Shown here one piece after another: positions 17,446 to 27,605 of a stretch of 64,000 nucleotides of DNA (the first letter of the stretch is position 1; each line of letters opens with the position of its first letter). The stretch comes from Bacteroidota bacterium (GTDB taxonomy: Bacteria; Bacteroidota; Rhodothermia; Rhodothermales; JANQRZ01). The stretch spans positions 1-64,000 of the forward strand of contig JBCDKT010000009.1 of the NCBI GenBank assembly GCA_038746285.1, in the 5' to 3' direction. The notes beneath the pieces are model-generated. The model worked only from the letters and a program-made list of their open reading frames with translations. It did not search any database and was not told the DNA's origin. The position numbers were made by a program, and so were the translations under genes.

Positions 17446-18059
17446 GTGCCGAAGATGCGGTCGCCCGCGTCGCCGAGGCCGGGGCGGATGTAGGCGTTCT
17501 GGTCGAGTTCTCGGTCGAGCGTGGCGGCGACGATGTCCACGTCGGGGTGGCGCTCTTCGAGGGTGCGCACGCCCTCGGGCGCGGCGACGAGGCAGACGAA
17601 CCGGAGGCGCGTCGCGCCGCGCGCCTTGAGGTACGAGATCGCGGCGTCCGCGCTGCCGCCCGTCGCCAGCATCGGGTCCACGACGAAGACGATCCCGCCC
17701 TGCACCGAGTCCGGGATGTTGGCGTAGTAGTCCACGGGCTCGTGGGTCTCCTCGTCGCGGTACATCCCGACGTGCCCCACGCGGGCCTCGGGCACGAAGC
17801 GCACGAAGCCGTCGACGAGGCCGAGCCCCGCCCGCAGCACCGGCACCACGACGAACTCGTCCTGGAAGTAGTACCCCGTCGCCGCCTCCAGCGGTGTCTC
17901 GATGGGGCGCTCGACGAGCGGGAGGTCGCGCAGCGCTTCGTAGGCGAGGATCGCCGCCGCGTCGTTGACGGTCCGGCGGAACTGGCCGTGCGGCGTCGTC
18001 CGGTCCCGGAGGATCGTGAGGTCACGCCGGAGCAGCGGGTGATCGACGACGGTCAGCAT
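17442..18059 (-). CDS. upp: Uracil phosphoribosyltransferase
   Basis: Upp salvages uracil by joining it to PRPP to form UMP in the cytosol. The 205-residue protein shows the PRPP-binding loop VVDPMLATGGSADAAI (about residues 125-140), VVPVLRAGLGLVDGF, GMYRDEETHEPVDYYANIP, and the C-terminal uracil-binding region YIRPGLGDAGDRIFGT. The ATG chosen gives the usual family length; the frame stays open upstream only because of GC content. The stop overlaps that of the histidine kinase gene by 4 bases (convergent). Confidence 0.96.
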   Translation of the reverse strand: MLTVVDHPLLRRDLTILRDRTTPHGQFRRTVNDAAAILAYEALRDLPLVERPIETPLEAATGYYFQDEFVVVPVLRAGLGLVDGFVRFVPEARVGHVGMYRDEETHEPVDYYANIPDSVQGGIVFVVDPMLATGGSADAAISYLKARGATRLRFVCLVAAPEGVRTLEERHPDVDIVAATLDRELDQNAYIRPGLGDAGDRIFGT

Positions 18060-18103
18060 AGGGGCGACGGTAGGGGCGACCGGCCGGTCGCCCGCACGGG
18101 CGG

Positions 18104-19858
18104 TTACACGTTCTTCCGGGACTTCTTCTCGGCCACGACGCGCTTGTGGACCTCGGCGTTCTCGAGCCAGGGCTTGCGCTCGAAGTAGCTCTTGGTCAGC
18201 TTCACGACGACGCCCGAGAGCAGGACGAGGGCGATCAGGTTCGGGAAGGTCACCAGGCCGAGCGCGATGTCGCCGATCACCCAGATCGTCGCCAGGCTCG
18301 CCACGGCCCCGACGAAGTGCATCACCACGAAGATGGCCTTGAACGGGAGGATGCCGGCCGATCCAAAGAGGTAGTTGGCGCAGCGGTCGCCGTAGTAGCT
18401 CCACGAGATGCTCGTCGAGATGGCGAAGAGGAGGACCGAGACGAGGACGATGATCTTGCCGAGCCCGCCGAGGCCGAACTGCCCGAGGCCCTGCTCGAAG
18501 GCCGCGCTCGTCAGCGGCGCGGCGGTCTCGACGGCGTCGCCGTAGAGCACGGTGTAGGCCGTCCCCGCGGCGTCGACCGCCTGGCCCTCGCCGGTCAGGA
18601 TGCGCCCGGAGAAGGGGGTCTCGCGCGCCTCGTCCACCCAGAACTGCTCGACGGCCACGTCATGCCACGCGAAGGCGCGCTCGTCCGCGTCGTAGCGCGG
18701 GACGCCGCCCTCGACGAAGATCTCGGCCTCCGGCTCGCCGCCGGCGAAGACCCCGCGCTCGTCCGGGGCGACGTAGGTGATGTCGCCCGAGTCCAGCTCC
18801 ATCACCGTCGGGATCGGGGTGTTCCAGACGCCCGTCGTGAGGATCACGAGGCCGGTCATGGAGCAGATGATGATCGTGTCGATGAGCGGCTCCAGGAGCG
18901 CGACCACGCCCTCCGACACCGGCTCGTCGGTTTTGGCCGCCGCGTGCGCGATCGGGGCCGACCCCTGGCCGGCCTCGTTCGAGAACAGCCCGCGCCGAAC
19001 GCCCCACATCATCGTCAGTAGGAACACGCCCGTCCCGGTGCCCGCGACGCCCGCCGTCGGGTTGAACGCCTCGGTGACGATCAGCGCGAACGCCGCCGGG
19101 ACCTCGGTGATGTTGGCCAGGATGATGGCGAGCGCGCCGACGACGTAGATCAGCGCCATCGCGGGCGCGAGCACGCCGGTCACCTTCCCGATCCGCCCGA
19201 TCCCGCCGATGATGACCGTGCCGACGACCGCCGCCGTGATGAGCCCCGTCATCCAGGTGGCGATCCCGAACTCGGTGTTGACGATGTCGGCGACGGTGTT
19301 GGCCTGGACGGCGTTGCCGGTCAGGAAGCTCGTCAGCATGAGCGCGCCGGCGAAGAACACGGCGAGCGGCTTCCACGCCGGGCCGAGGCCTTTCTCTATG
19401 TAGTACATCGGCCCGCCCGAGACCGAGCCCTCCCACGCCTTGCCGTCGCGGTCGGGGTAGTCGACGACGCGGTAGTGCTGCGCGAGCGTGACCTCGGAGT
19501 ACTTGACCGCCATGCCGAGGAGAGCCGTGATCCACATCCAGAAGAGCGCCCCCGGCCCGCCCCAGTGGATCGCGATCGCCACGCCGGCGATGTTGCCGAT
19601 CCCGACCGTCGCCGAGAGCGCCGTCGTGAGCGCCTGAAAGTGCGGCACGTCGCCCGGCTCGTCGGGGTCGTCGTACTTGCCGGTCGTGACGGCAATGCCG
19701 TGCCCGAGGTGGCGGAGCTGGATGAACGCGAGCCGGATCGTCAGAAAGACGCCCGTCCCGAGCAGCGCGAGGACGATCAGCGACAGCTCGCCCCCGATCT
19801 CCGGCCACGACCAGACGAAGTATTCGAGTCGGCTGACGATGTGCTCAAAGGTTTCCAT
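18104..19858 (-). CDS. Alanine/glycine:cation symporter (AGCS) with an inserted hydrophilic segment
   Basis: The membrane protein would import alanine or glycine with Na+ or H+. Family marks include the segments ATVGIGNIAGVAIAIHWGGPGALFWMW, EVTLAQHYRV, GGPMYYIEKGLG and SNEAGQGSAPIAHAAAKTDEPV, and a late ISWSYYGDRCANYLFG. At 584 residues it is about 100 longer than usual. The extra length is mostly a hydrophilic stretch at about residues 355-447 (LDSGDITYVAPDERG to AAPLTSAAF) between two membrane helices. Sodium versus proton coupling and the exact substrate are inferred from the family. Confidence 0.93.
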   Translation of the reverse strand: METFEHIVSRLEYFVWSWPEIGGELSLIVLALLGTGVFLTIRLAFIQLRHLGHGIAVTTGKYDDPDEPGDVPHFQALTTALSATVGIGNIAGVAIAIHWGGPGALFWMWITALLGMAVKYSEVTLAQHYRVVDYPDRDGKAWEGSVSGGPMYYIEKGLGPAWKPLAVFFAGALMLTSFLTGNAVQANTVADIVNTEFGIATWMTGLITAAVVGTVIIGGIGRIGKVTGVLAPAMALIYVVGALAIILANITEVPAAFALIVTEAFNPTAGVAGTGTGVFLLTMMWGVRRGLFSNEAGQGSAPIAHAAAKTDEPVSEGVVALLEPLIDTIIICSMTGLVILTTGVWNTPIPTVMELDSGDITYVAPDERGVFAGGEPEAEIFVEGGVPRYDADERAFAWHDVAVEQFWVDEARETPFSGRILTGEGQAVDAAGTAYTVLYGDAVETAAPLTSAAFEQGLGQFGLGGLGKIIVLVSVLLFAISTSISWSYYGDRCANYLFGSAGILPFKAIFVVMHFVGAVASLATIWVIGDIALGLVTFPNLIALVLLSGVVVKLTKSYFERKPWLENAEVHKRVVAEKKSRKNV

Positions 19859-19951
19859 GGGACGGGCGGTGCGTTGGCGGGGAAGGACGGGGCGACGCGC
19901 GAGCGTCCGCCGAATATAGCGTCTCCGCGCAAACCTAGCACGCGCTGATCC

Positions 19952-21115
19952 TCACGGCAGACAGAGCGCGCCGAGCAGCGCCGGGCGCGACGCGCCGGTG
20001 ACGGACGGCAGGCTGGTCGGGACGCCGTTTGCGAACTCGTGCGCGAGGACGGCAAAGCAGAGCGCCTCTTTGGCGTCGGGCTCGACCCCGTAGTCGGCCG
20101 TCGTGCGAACGCGAACCTGACCGAGAGCCTCGGCGAGGCGGCGCATGAGTTCGCGGTTGTGGATGCCGCCGCCGGAGGCGATCACCACCTCGGGCGCGAC
20201 CGGGGCGAACCGGGCGAGGGCCTCGGCGACGGAGCGCGCCGTCAGTTCGGTCGCCGTGGCGAGGAGGTCGCTCGGCGAGAGGCCACGCGCGACGAGTCTT
20301 TCGACGTACGCCGTCCCGAACTGCTCGCGGCCCGTCGACTTCGGCGGGGGACCGTGGAAGTAGGGGTCGCCGAGCAGGTCCGCGAGCAGCGCCTCGTCGG
20401 CGGTTCCGCTAGCGGCGTGCTGCCCGTCGCGGTCTATGGTCTCGCCAAAGAGCCGCGCGGCGAGCGCGTCGAGGACCATGTTGGCCGGGCCGGTGTCGAA
20501 GGCGGTCACGTCGCCCGGCTCGCCTCCGGCCGGCAGGATCGTCACGTTTGCGATCCCGCCGAGGTTGAGGAGCACGCGGTGCTCGTCGGGGCTGCCGAAG
20601 AGCGCGTAGTCGACGTACGGCACGAGCGGCGCGCCCTGCCCGCCGAGCGCCACGTCCGCCGTCCGAAAGTCGCCGACGACCGGCACGCCGAGACGGGCCG
20701 CCATGCCGGGCGGGTCGCCGAGCTGGAGCGTCGAGGCCACGCCGTCGTGCCCGGCGAAGCGCTCCGGCACGGGGACGTGGTGGACCGTGTGGCCGTGCGA
20801 GCCGACGAGGTCGAGCGGGGTCCCGGCACGCGTGGCGGCGTCCGCGACGGCCTCGGCGAAGAGGCGGCCGAGGAGCGCGCCTAGTTGGGCGAGGTCGCGG
20901 ACGCTGGAGGTCGCGGCCTCGACGTTGCGGTGGAGCGCCTCGCGGAGCGCCGGCGGATAGGGCGCGTGGCGCACGGCGAGCGTGTCCACCTCCAGCCCTC
21001 GTCCGCTGCCGGCGATCCGGGCAATCGCCACGTCGATCCCGTCGAGCGAGGTCCCGATCATCACCCCGGCGACGACGCGCTCCTCGTGCTCCAGCAACCG
21101 CCGCAGAGGGTTCAT
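19952..21115 (-). CDS. anmK: Anhydro-N-acetylmuramic acid kinase
   Basis: AnmK phosphorylates and opens 1,6-anhydro-MurNAc during recycling of peptidoglycan. The 387-residue protein has the ATPase-fold motifs MIGTSLDGIDVAIARI (about residues 19-34), GSHGHTVHHVPVPE, NLGGIANVTILP, FDTGPANMVLDALA and ASGGGIHNRELM. The ATG at 21115 was chosen because it places the GTSLDGID motif at the usual distance from the N-terminus. It follows the TPR gene on the same strand with a gap of 91 bases. Confidence 0.95.
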   Translation of the reverse strand: MNPLRRLLEHEERVVAGVMIGTSLDGIDVAIARIAGSGRGLEVDTLAVRHAPYPPALREALHRNVEAATSSVRDLAQLGALLGRLFAEAVADAATRAGTPLDLVGSHGHTVHHVPVPERFAGHDGVASTLQLGDPPGMAARLGVPVVGDFRTADVALGGQGAPLVPYVDYALFGSPDEHRVLLNLGGIANVTILPAGGEPGDVTAFDTGPANMVLDALAARLFGETIDRDGQHAASGTADEALLADLLGDPYFHGPPPKSTGREQFGTAYVERLVARGLSPSDLLATATELTARSVAEALARFAPVAPEVVIASGGGIHNRELMRRLAEALGQVRVRTTADYGVEPDAKEALCFAVLAHEFANGVPTSLPSVTGASRPALLGALCLP

Positions 21116-21206
21116 CCACCTGGCCTCAGAGCGTGCGCCGACGGTCGCCAAGCGGAGCAGCGTTCGGCGGATAGGGCTGGGTGCAGAGCAACGCGACGCG
21201 GCATCG

Positions 21207-21860
21207 TCAGGTCGAGGAGCCTTCGGTGAGGCGGCGAAGCTCCGCGGCTTTCGCCCGGAAGTCGGCGGCGCGGGCCGGCTGCGCATCGGCGAGCTGCTCG
21301 TAGGCGCGGGCCGCCGCCTCGTGCTCGCCCTGCGACGCGTAAATGCGGGCGAGGGTCTCGGAGACCACGTCCTCGCCGTCCGCGAGCGCGTCGAGCGACG
21401 AGCCGCCGTCCTCGAAGTCTGCGTCGGGCCGGATGCGCGGGGCGTTTTCGAGCCGCTCGATCAGCCCGTCGAGGTCGTCCACCTCGTCGATGAGCGAGTG
21501 GTCCGCCTCGGGCGGCACGGCGACCGCCGAGGCTACGTCCGGTGCCGGCGATACCGCGATCTCCGGCGCACCGCTCTGCGAGGAGGGCGTGGCGAGTAGG
21601 TCGGGCTCGGCGCGGAGCAGACGGGCGCGCTCGCGGAGCACGAGCGGGCTGCCGGGCATGAGGAAGTACGCGTCGTGCCAGGCCCCGAGCGCGTCGGCGG
21701 TCCGGCCGTGGGCCTCGTACGCCTTCGCCAGCAGGACGTGCGCCGTCACGTAGGCCGGAAACTCCGCCACGAGTTGCTCCAGCACGGCGACGGCTTCGCC
21801 CGTCCGGTTCTCGGCGAGGTGGCGGGCGGCGTCCTGGATTCCGGCGGGCGGGGCGGTCAT
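21207..21860 (-). CDS. Tetratricopeptide repeat protein
   Basis: The 217-residue protein has TPR-like helices at the N-terminus (about residues 9-75: AVAVLEQLVAEFPAYVTAHVLLAKAYEAHGRTADAL) and at the C-terminus (about 163-215: ETLARIYASQGEHEAAARAYEQLADAQPARAADF), joined by a low-complexity acidic linker. There is no signal peptide. Such proteins act as scaffolds; the partner is unknown. It begins 20 bases after the stop of the glycosyltransferase gene and is probably co-transcribed with it. Confidence 0.85.
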   Translation of the reverse strand: MTAPPAGIQDAARHLAENRTGEAVAVLEQLVAEFPAYVTAHVLLAKAYEAHGRTADALGAWHDAYFLMPGSPLVLRERARLLRAEPDLLATPSSQSGAPEIAVSPAPDVASAVAVPPEADHSLIDEVDDLDGLIERLENAPRIRPDADFEDGGSSLDALADGEDVVSETLARIYASQGEHEAAARAYEQLADAQPARAADFRAKAAELRRLTEGSST

Positions 21861-21880
21861 GGGCAGGGTACTTCGGGGCG

Positions 21881-23371
21881 CTACACGGGGTCGGCGGAGA
21901 AGGTACGACGGTTTGCCGTGCGGCGGCGCTGCACCGCGTCGTGGAGGCAGACGAACCCGAACCCGACCGTAAACATCAGTTGGAACGGGGCCGCCACCCA
22001 CTCGCCGCTTGCGACGAGCGCGACGAGGCCGGCGGCGCAGTAGAGCGCCAGGGCGGCCTCGAGGACCGTCAGCCACGTCACGCGGCTCCGCTTCCACCAC
22101 GCCCCCTGGGGGGCCACGCTCAGCTTCGGCGTGCGGACGAACGGCGAGCGCCGCTGCACGAGCGCCTCCGCCATCCCCTTCGTGTTGGAGAGTGCGAGGC
22201 CCATCGAGGCGGTGAGGAACCAGGGGAACAGCAGCATCCGGCGGGGCCAGTCGGCGTAGAGCGCGCGCTGTGCGAAGAGGTGTGCGAGCGTCATCCCAGT
22301 GAAGGCGAAGAGCCCGAAGCCCATCACGCCGAGGTAGGCGTCCGACACCCCGAACCCGAGCGCGTGGGCCGTCAGGAGCGGCGCGTGGACGAGCGCGGCG
22401 AGGAGGATCGCCGGGAAGACGAGCCAGCCGGTGAGGTGGAGCGTGCCTTCGAGCCGGACCCGGAGCGGGAGCGGGGTCTGCCACAGGCGGCGAAGCGTCT
22501 TGCGGGCGGTCTCGGCGGTGCCCTTCGTCCAGCGGAACTGCTGCTGCCGCCACGCCGCCACGCTCACCGGCAGCTCGGCCGGCACGCCGAGGTCGGGCAG
22601 GAACCGGAACTGCCAGCCGCGGAGCTGGGCGCGGTACGAGAGGTCGAGGTCTTCGGTGAGGGTGTCCGCCTTCCAGCCGCCAGCGTCGTCGATGCAGGCG
22701 CGGCGCCACACGCCGGCGGTGCCGTTGAAGTTCATGAAGCACCCCGTCTCGTTGCGGACGCCCTGCTCGATCACGAAGTGCGCGTCGAGGAGGGCCGACT
22801 GTGCCGTCGTCAGGAGCGAGGTCTCGGCGTTGAGGTGCCCCCACCGCGCCTGCACGAGGCCGACGCGCTCGTCGGCGAAGTGCGGGACCGTCCGGCGGAG
22901 GAAGTCCCGCGTGGGGACGAAGTCGGCGTCGAAGATGGCGACGAGGTCGCCGCGCGCAAACGTCAGCCCGTTGGCGAGGGCACCGGCCTTGTAGCCCGTG
23001 CGCTCGGCCCGGCAGACGTGGACGATGTCGAGCCCGCGCTGCTGCCAGTGGGCGACGCGCTCGGCCACCACGGCGGTCGTCTCGTCAGTGGAGTCGTCGA
23101 GAACCTGGATTTCGAGGCGGTCCGCCGGGTAGTCGAGCGCCGCGCAGGTGTCGATGAGGCGGGCCGCGACCCAGCGCTCGTTGTAGAGCGGAAGCTGGAG
23201 CGTGAGCATCGGCCACGCCCCATCGCTGTCCGGCAGGTCGTCCGGCTCGGGGACCGGCCCGGCGCGGAGCCCGTCAGCGCGCGCCCAGCGCCAGGCCAGC
23301 CAGAACTGGTTCAGCCCGAAGACGAGCAGCACCACCATGGCGGCAGCGTAGACGATGGCAAGAGCGTTCAT
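21881..23371 (-). CDS. Membrane-bound family 2 glycosyltransferase (cellulose synthase/CslA-like)
   Basis: The 496-residue processive glycosyltransferase has an N-terminal membrane helix (about 2-24), a cytosolic GT2 domain, and four to five C-terminal membrane helices (about 313-480). Catalytic marks are QVLDDSTDET (first Asp), IFDADFVP (DxD), TEDLDLSYR (base) and the QQQFRWTKG (QxxRW) motif. This arrangement fits enzymes that polymerise and export beta-linked sugars such as glucomannan-type or cellulose-like chains, or that glycosylate lipids. The product is not known. The neighbouring lptE points to envelope biogenesis. Confidence 0.9.
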   Translation of the reverse strand: MNALAIVYAAAMVVLLVFGLNQFWLAWRWARADGLRAGPVPEPDDLPDSDGAWPMLTLQLPLYNERWVAARLIDTCAALDYPADRLEIQVLDDSTDETTAVVAERVAHWQQRGLDIVHVCRAERTGYKAGALANGLTFARGDLVAIFDADFVPTRDFLRRTVPHFADERVGLVQARWGHLNAETSLLTTAQSALLDAHFVIEQGVRNETGCFMNFNGTAGVWRRACIDDAGGWKADTLTEDLDLSYRAQLRGWQFRFLPDLGVPAELPVSVAAWRQQQFRWTKGTAETARKTLRRLWQTPLPLRVRLEGTLHLTGWLVFPAILLAALVHAPLLTAHALGFGVSDAYLGVMGFGLFAFTGMTLAHLFAQRALYADWPRRMLLFPWFLTASMGLALSNTKGMAEALVQRRSPFVRTPKLSVAPQGAWWKRSRVTWLTVLEAALALYCAAGLVALVASGEWVAAPFQLMFTVGFGFVCLHDAVQRRRTANRRTFSADPV

Positions 23372-23458
23372 GGAGCGACGAAGTACGAGTGACGAGCTAC
23401 GAACGGGTGCAGGACGGCAGCAAGATAGTGCCCGTCGTTCGTCGCTCGCACCTCGTCG
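23372..23458 (-). promoter_or_regulatory. Candidate promoter within an inverted repeat before the glycosyltransferase gene
   Basis: Read on the minus strand, a GAGCGACGAACGACG arm comes first, then TATCTTGC (23420-23427, -7-like), then GTTCGTAGCTCGTCACTCG and TCGTCGCTCC up to the ATG. The arms are imperfect inverted copies. No TTG at the correct distance was found. The same word CGAACGACGAG occurs inside the start of the DUF481 gene at 7157-7200. Confidence 0.45.
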
Positions 23459-24007
23459 TTACCAATCCGATGTGGCGGCGGTAAAGATGTCGTCGGCGAT
23501 CTGGCTGAGGATGGTGCCGACGGTCTCGGCCTCGCGCTCGATCTCGGCGGCGGGGTACTGCTCGAACTGGCTGAAGCTCCGGGCCAAGACCTCCTCGTCC
23601 TCGACCTGGTCGAGGTAGACCACCTGCACGCTGATCGTCACCCGGTTGAGCGCGGCGACCTCGTTCCCCGTCACCGCGACCGGCTCGTTGCGGTAGCTCT
23701 CGATGACGGCCGTCAGCACGGCGTCGGCGGCGCCTTCGTCCGGCTCCAGGTCGAGCCGCGTCTGCCGGGCGAAGCGCTCGATCAGCAGGTCCGTCAGCTC
23801 CTGATCCAGTCCCGGCGTCCCGCCGAGGCTCCGGTCCTCGACGATGGGGATAGCGACCGTGCTGAGGTGCTCCGGGATGGACGCCCCGCTGAAGCTGTAG
23901 AACCAGCAGCCGGAGGACAGAAGACAGAAGACAGAGGGCAGAAGAGCCACTCGCCACACTGAGCGCGTGATATCGGTCCTCCGTCCTCCGTCCTCCGTCC
24001 TCTGCAT
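23459..24007 (-). CDS. lptE: LPS assembly lipoprotein LptE-like
   Basis: LptE plugs LptD and helps place lipopolysaccharide in the outer membrane. The 182-residue protein has a lipoprotein signal ending in LSSGC (Cys34), then WFYSFSGASIPEHLSTVAIPIVED, a segment characteristic of Bacteroidota LptE, and a beta-alpha body with VTISVQVVYLD. Its ATG shares one base with the stop of the sigma54 activator (TGATG). The DNA for residues 2-10 is a GGACGGA tandem repeat, and the hydrophobic core is encoded by a C/T-rich repeat, both unusual. secG, often next in this operon type, is absent here. Confidence 0.85.
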   Translation of the reverse strand: MQRTEDGGRRTDITRSVWRVALLPSVFCLLSSGCWFYSFSGASIPEHLSTVAIPIVEDRSLGGTPGLDQELTDLLIERFARQTRLDLEPDEGAADAVLTAVIESYRNEPVAVTGNEVAALNRVTISVQVVYLDQVEDEEVLARSFSQFEQYPAAEIEREAETVGTILSQIADDIFTAATSDW

Positions 24008-25386
24008 CAAACCTCTACCCCCAGCGCTTCGAGGTCCTTGATCTTGCGGTAGAGCGTGCGCTCCGAGATGCCGAGCGCCTTCGCGGTCTCGCGGCGGTTA
24101 CCGTCGAACCGGCGCAGCGCCTCGGCGATGAGCGCCTGCTCGGTCTCCTCCATCGTCGGGAGCGCGCCAGGGCCGAGGCGGAGGGCGCTGCCCTCGGTCA
24201 AGAGCCCCGTCAGATTGGGCTCGGTTTCTTCGCCGGTGGGCACGTCGCGTGGACCCTCGTCGCGTGCCGGCTCCTCGTCTTCTTCCAGCACGTAGGGCAC
24301 GTCCTCGACGTAGCGGTCGTAATCCTCATCCTCTGCCGGCGGGGCGAAGGCCTCGTCGCCGCGCTCGCCGCCGAAGAGGCCGGTACTGCTGAAGAGGTCG
24401 GCGGCAGAGATCGATGCCGGGCCGTTCGGGTCGGGAGCGGCGAACGAGGCCGGGAGCGGGATCGCCTCAGCCGAGCCGGCGAGGCGGCGGAGCACGGCCT
24501 TGATGTCGTTGACCTCGCTGCGGAGTTCGAGCAGGGCGCGGTAGAGCAGCTCGCGCTCGCGGGCCTCGCCGTTCTCCTTCGGGAGCACCACGAGGCTGCC
24601 CGCGCTGACGCCGCGCAGGAACGGGCGGAGGTCGTCGGCGGTGACGGCGTTGCCCCGGATGAGGACGGCGGCCTGCTCGGCGACGTTGCGGATCTCGCGG
24701 ACGTTGCCGGGCCAGTTGTAGCGCGTCAGGAGGTCGTGCGCCCCGGCGTCGAGCTTGCGTAGCGGCGCGTCGAAGCGCTGCGAGGCGCGGTAGAGCAGCG
24801 TCTCGAAGATCGGGACGATGTCCTCGGCCCGGCGGCGGATCGGCGGGATGCGGACGACGACCGTCGAGAGGCGGTAGTAGAGGTCCTCGCGGAAGCGCCC
24901 CGCCCCGACCTCGCGCCCGAGGTCCTTGTTGGTCGCCGCCACGACGCGGACGTCGACCTGCTGCTGCGTGCTCGACCCGACGCGGCTGAACGTTCCGTTC
25001 TCCAGTACGCGGAGGAGCCGGACCTGCGCCTGCACGGGTAGCTCGCCGATCTCGTCTAGGAAGATGGTCCCGCCGTCGGCCTCCTCGAAGTAGCCCGTGC
25101 GCCGCTCGACCGACCCCGTGTAGGCCCCCTTCTCGGCCCCGAACAGTTCGGCCTCGATCAGCCCCTCGGGGATCGCGCCGCAGTTGACGACGACGAGCTT
25201 CTTGTGCTTCCGGTCGCCGATGCCGTGGATGGCCTGGGCGAAGAGCTCCTTACCGACGCCCGACTCGCCTTCGAGCAGGACCGTGATGTCGGTCCGCGCG
25301 ACCTGCCGCACGCGGTCGAGCACGCGCCGGAGCGCGTCCGAGGTACCGATGATGCCGAAGCGTTCCTGGAGGGCCTGCCTGTCCAT
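24007..25386 (-). CDS. Sigma54-interaction (AAA+) transcriptional regulator, Fis-type HTH
   Basis: The 459-residue protein starts almost directly with the AAA+ domain (residues about 10-240) and has no N-terminal sensor. Walker A is GESGVGKE (40-47), Walker B is [12 protein letters not shown], and the arginine-finger region is [22 protein letters not shown]. The loop that contacts sigma54 reads GAYTGS (87-92) rather than the consensus GAFTGA. An acidic, low-complexity linker of about 100 residues precedes a Fis-type HTH ([21 protein letters not shown]). In Bacteroidota this gene is commonly found between miaB and lptE; its targets are unknown. Confidence 0.9.
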   Translation of the reverse strand: MDRQALQERFGIIGTSDALRRVLDRVRQVARTDITVLLEGESGVGKELFAQAIHGIGDRKHKKLVVVNCGAIPEGLIEAELFGAEKGAYTGSVERRTGYFEEADGGTIFLDEIGELPVQAQVRLLRVLENGTFSRVGSSTQQQVDVRVVAATNKDLGREVGAGRFREDLYYRLSTVVVRIPPIRRRAEDIVPIFETLLYRASQRFDAPLRKLDAGAHDLLTRYNWPGNVREIRNVAEQAAVLIRGNAVTADDLRPFLRGVSAGSLVVLPKENGEARERELLYRALLELRSEVNDIKAVLRRLAGSAEAIPLPASFAAPDPNGPASISAADLFSSTGLFGGERGDEAFAPPAEDEDYDRYVEDVPYVLEEDEEPARDEGPRDVPTGEETEPNLTGLLTEGSALRLGPGALPTMEETEQALIAEALRRFDGNRRETAKALGISERTLYRKIKDLEALGVEV

Positions 25387-25449
25387 GCCGAGGGGTCGAG
25401 GGGGAAGAAGTCGGCGGGCATACGCGGCACCCCCGCGTCGGCTCCCGGC

Positions 25450-25770
25450 TCAGTCGCCGAACGCTTCGCGCGCTTCGAGAATCCGCCGCGTCGCCGAGAA
25501 GCGGTCGCCGAAGCGCTCCAGCCCGTCGGCGCGCATCCGCTCGGCGTCCTCGTCGACGTAGCGCTGGAGGTCGTCGTGCGAGCCGAGGCGGTACCGGACG
25601 GACCAGCGCGGGTCGGCCCCCTCCTCCTCGTTGTAGTGCCTGTCCACGAGCCACTCGGCGGAGACAAACCCCGGCAGCGTCAGCATCTCCTCGATGTGCA
25701 GCCCGAGCCAGGCGGCATACGCGTCCGCGATGTCGCGGTCCACGGTGAGGTTGACTTCGTAGACGATCAT
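25450..25770 (-). CDS. DUF4286 family protein
   Basis: The 106-residue protein (MIVYEVNLTVDRDIADAYAAWLGLHIEEML..., then RWSVRYRLGSHDDLQRYVDEDAERMRADG) has the small ferredoxin-like alpha/beta pattern of DUF4286, a family of unknown function frequent in Bacteroidota. It is cytosolic. It lies 63 bases ahead of the sigma54 activator on the same strand and between that gene and miaB. No catalytic residues can be pointed out. Confidence 0.82.
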   Translation of the reverse strand: MIVYEVNLTVDRDIADAYAAWLGLHIEEMLTLPGFVSAEWLVDRHYNEEEGADPRWSVRYRLGSHDDLQRYVDEDAERMRADGLERFGDRFSATRRILEAREAFGD

Positions 25771-25800
25771 AGCTTGATTCGTTGAGAACCTCAGATTTCA

Positions 25801-25872
25801 GTCATCCCGGACCCCGATCCGGGATCCAGAGGACAGGCCAAACCTGTGGATCCCCGCCTTCGCGAGGACGAC
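25801..25872. repeat. Dispersed palindromic repeat (GTCATCCCGGACC... type)
   Basis: GTCATCCCGGACCCCGATCC is followed by GGGATCC, forming a hairpin. About 25 bases later GTGGATCCCCGCCTTCGCG leads to AGGACGACC, the inverted counterpart of the opening GTCATCC. A near-identical copy of the first half lies in opposite orientation at 33083-33107. From memory, similar words occur between genes in many unrelated bacteria, so this is a widespread mini-palindrome rather than a gene. It occupies most of the gap between DUF4286 and miaB. Confidence 0.8.
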
Positions 25873-25912
25873 CAGAAATGCGCGAGGAGCCTTTCAATAG
25901 AGCGACCATAGC

Positions 25913-27391
<1,479 letters not shown>

Positions 27392-27605
27392 GGGTCCGGC
27401 GTCGGTGAAGCAGACGAGAGAATCTAATACCAGTTCGGTGAAACGAGGGAAGACGAGGTCGGCCGCAGCGGCTATCCCGGTCGCCGTAGGGGCGTGCGGT
27501 CGTACGCCCTGCGACGGCAGGCGCGCACCACGAACGCAGGAAGGTAGCACAGGCCCGACTGCCGAGACATTCCCACGCAGACCGAGACGGCGTCGTCTCG
27601 TCCGG

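Noticed and set aside
17442-18404. Longer upp frame starting near 18404
   Set aside because: The extension is opposite the end of the symporter gene and has no similarity to Upp; the ATG at 18059 gives the usual length.
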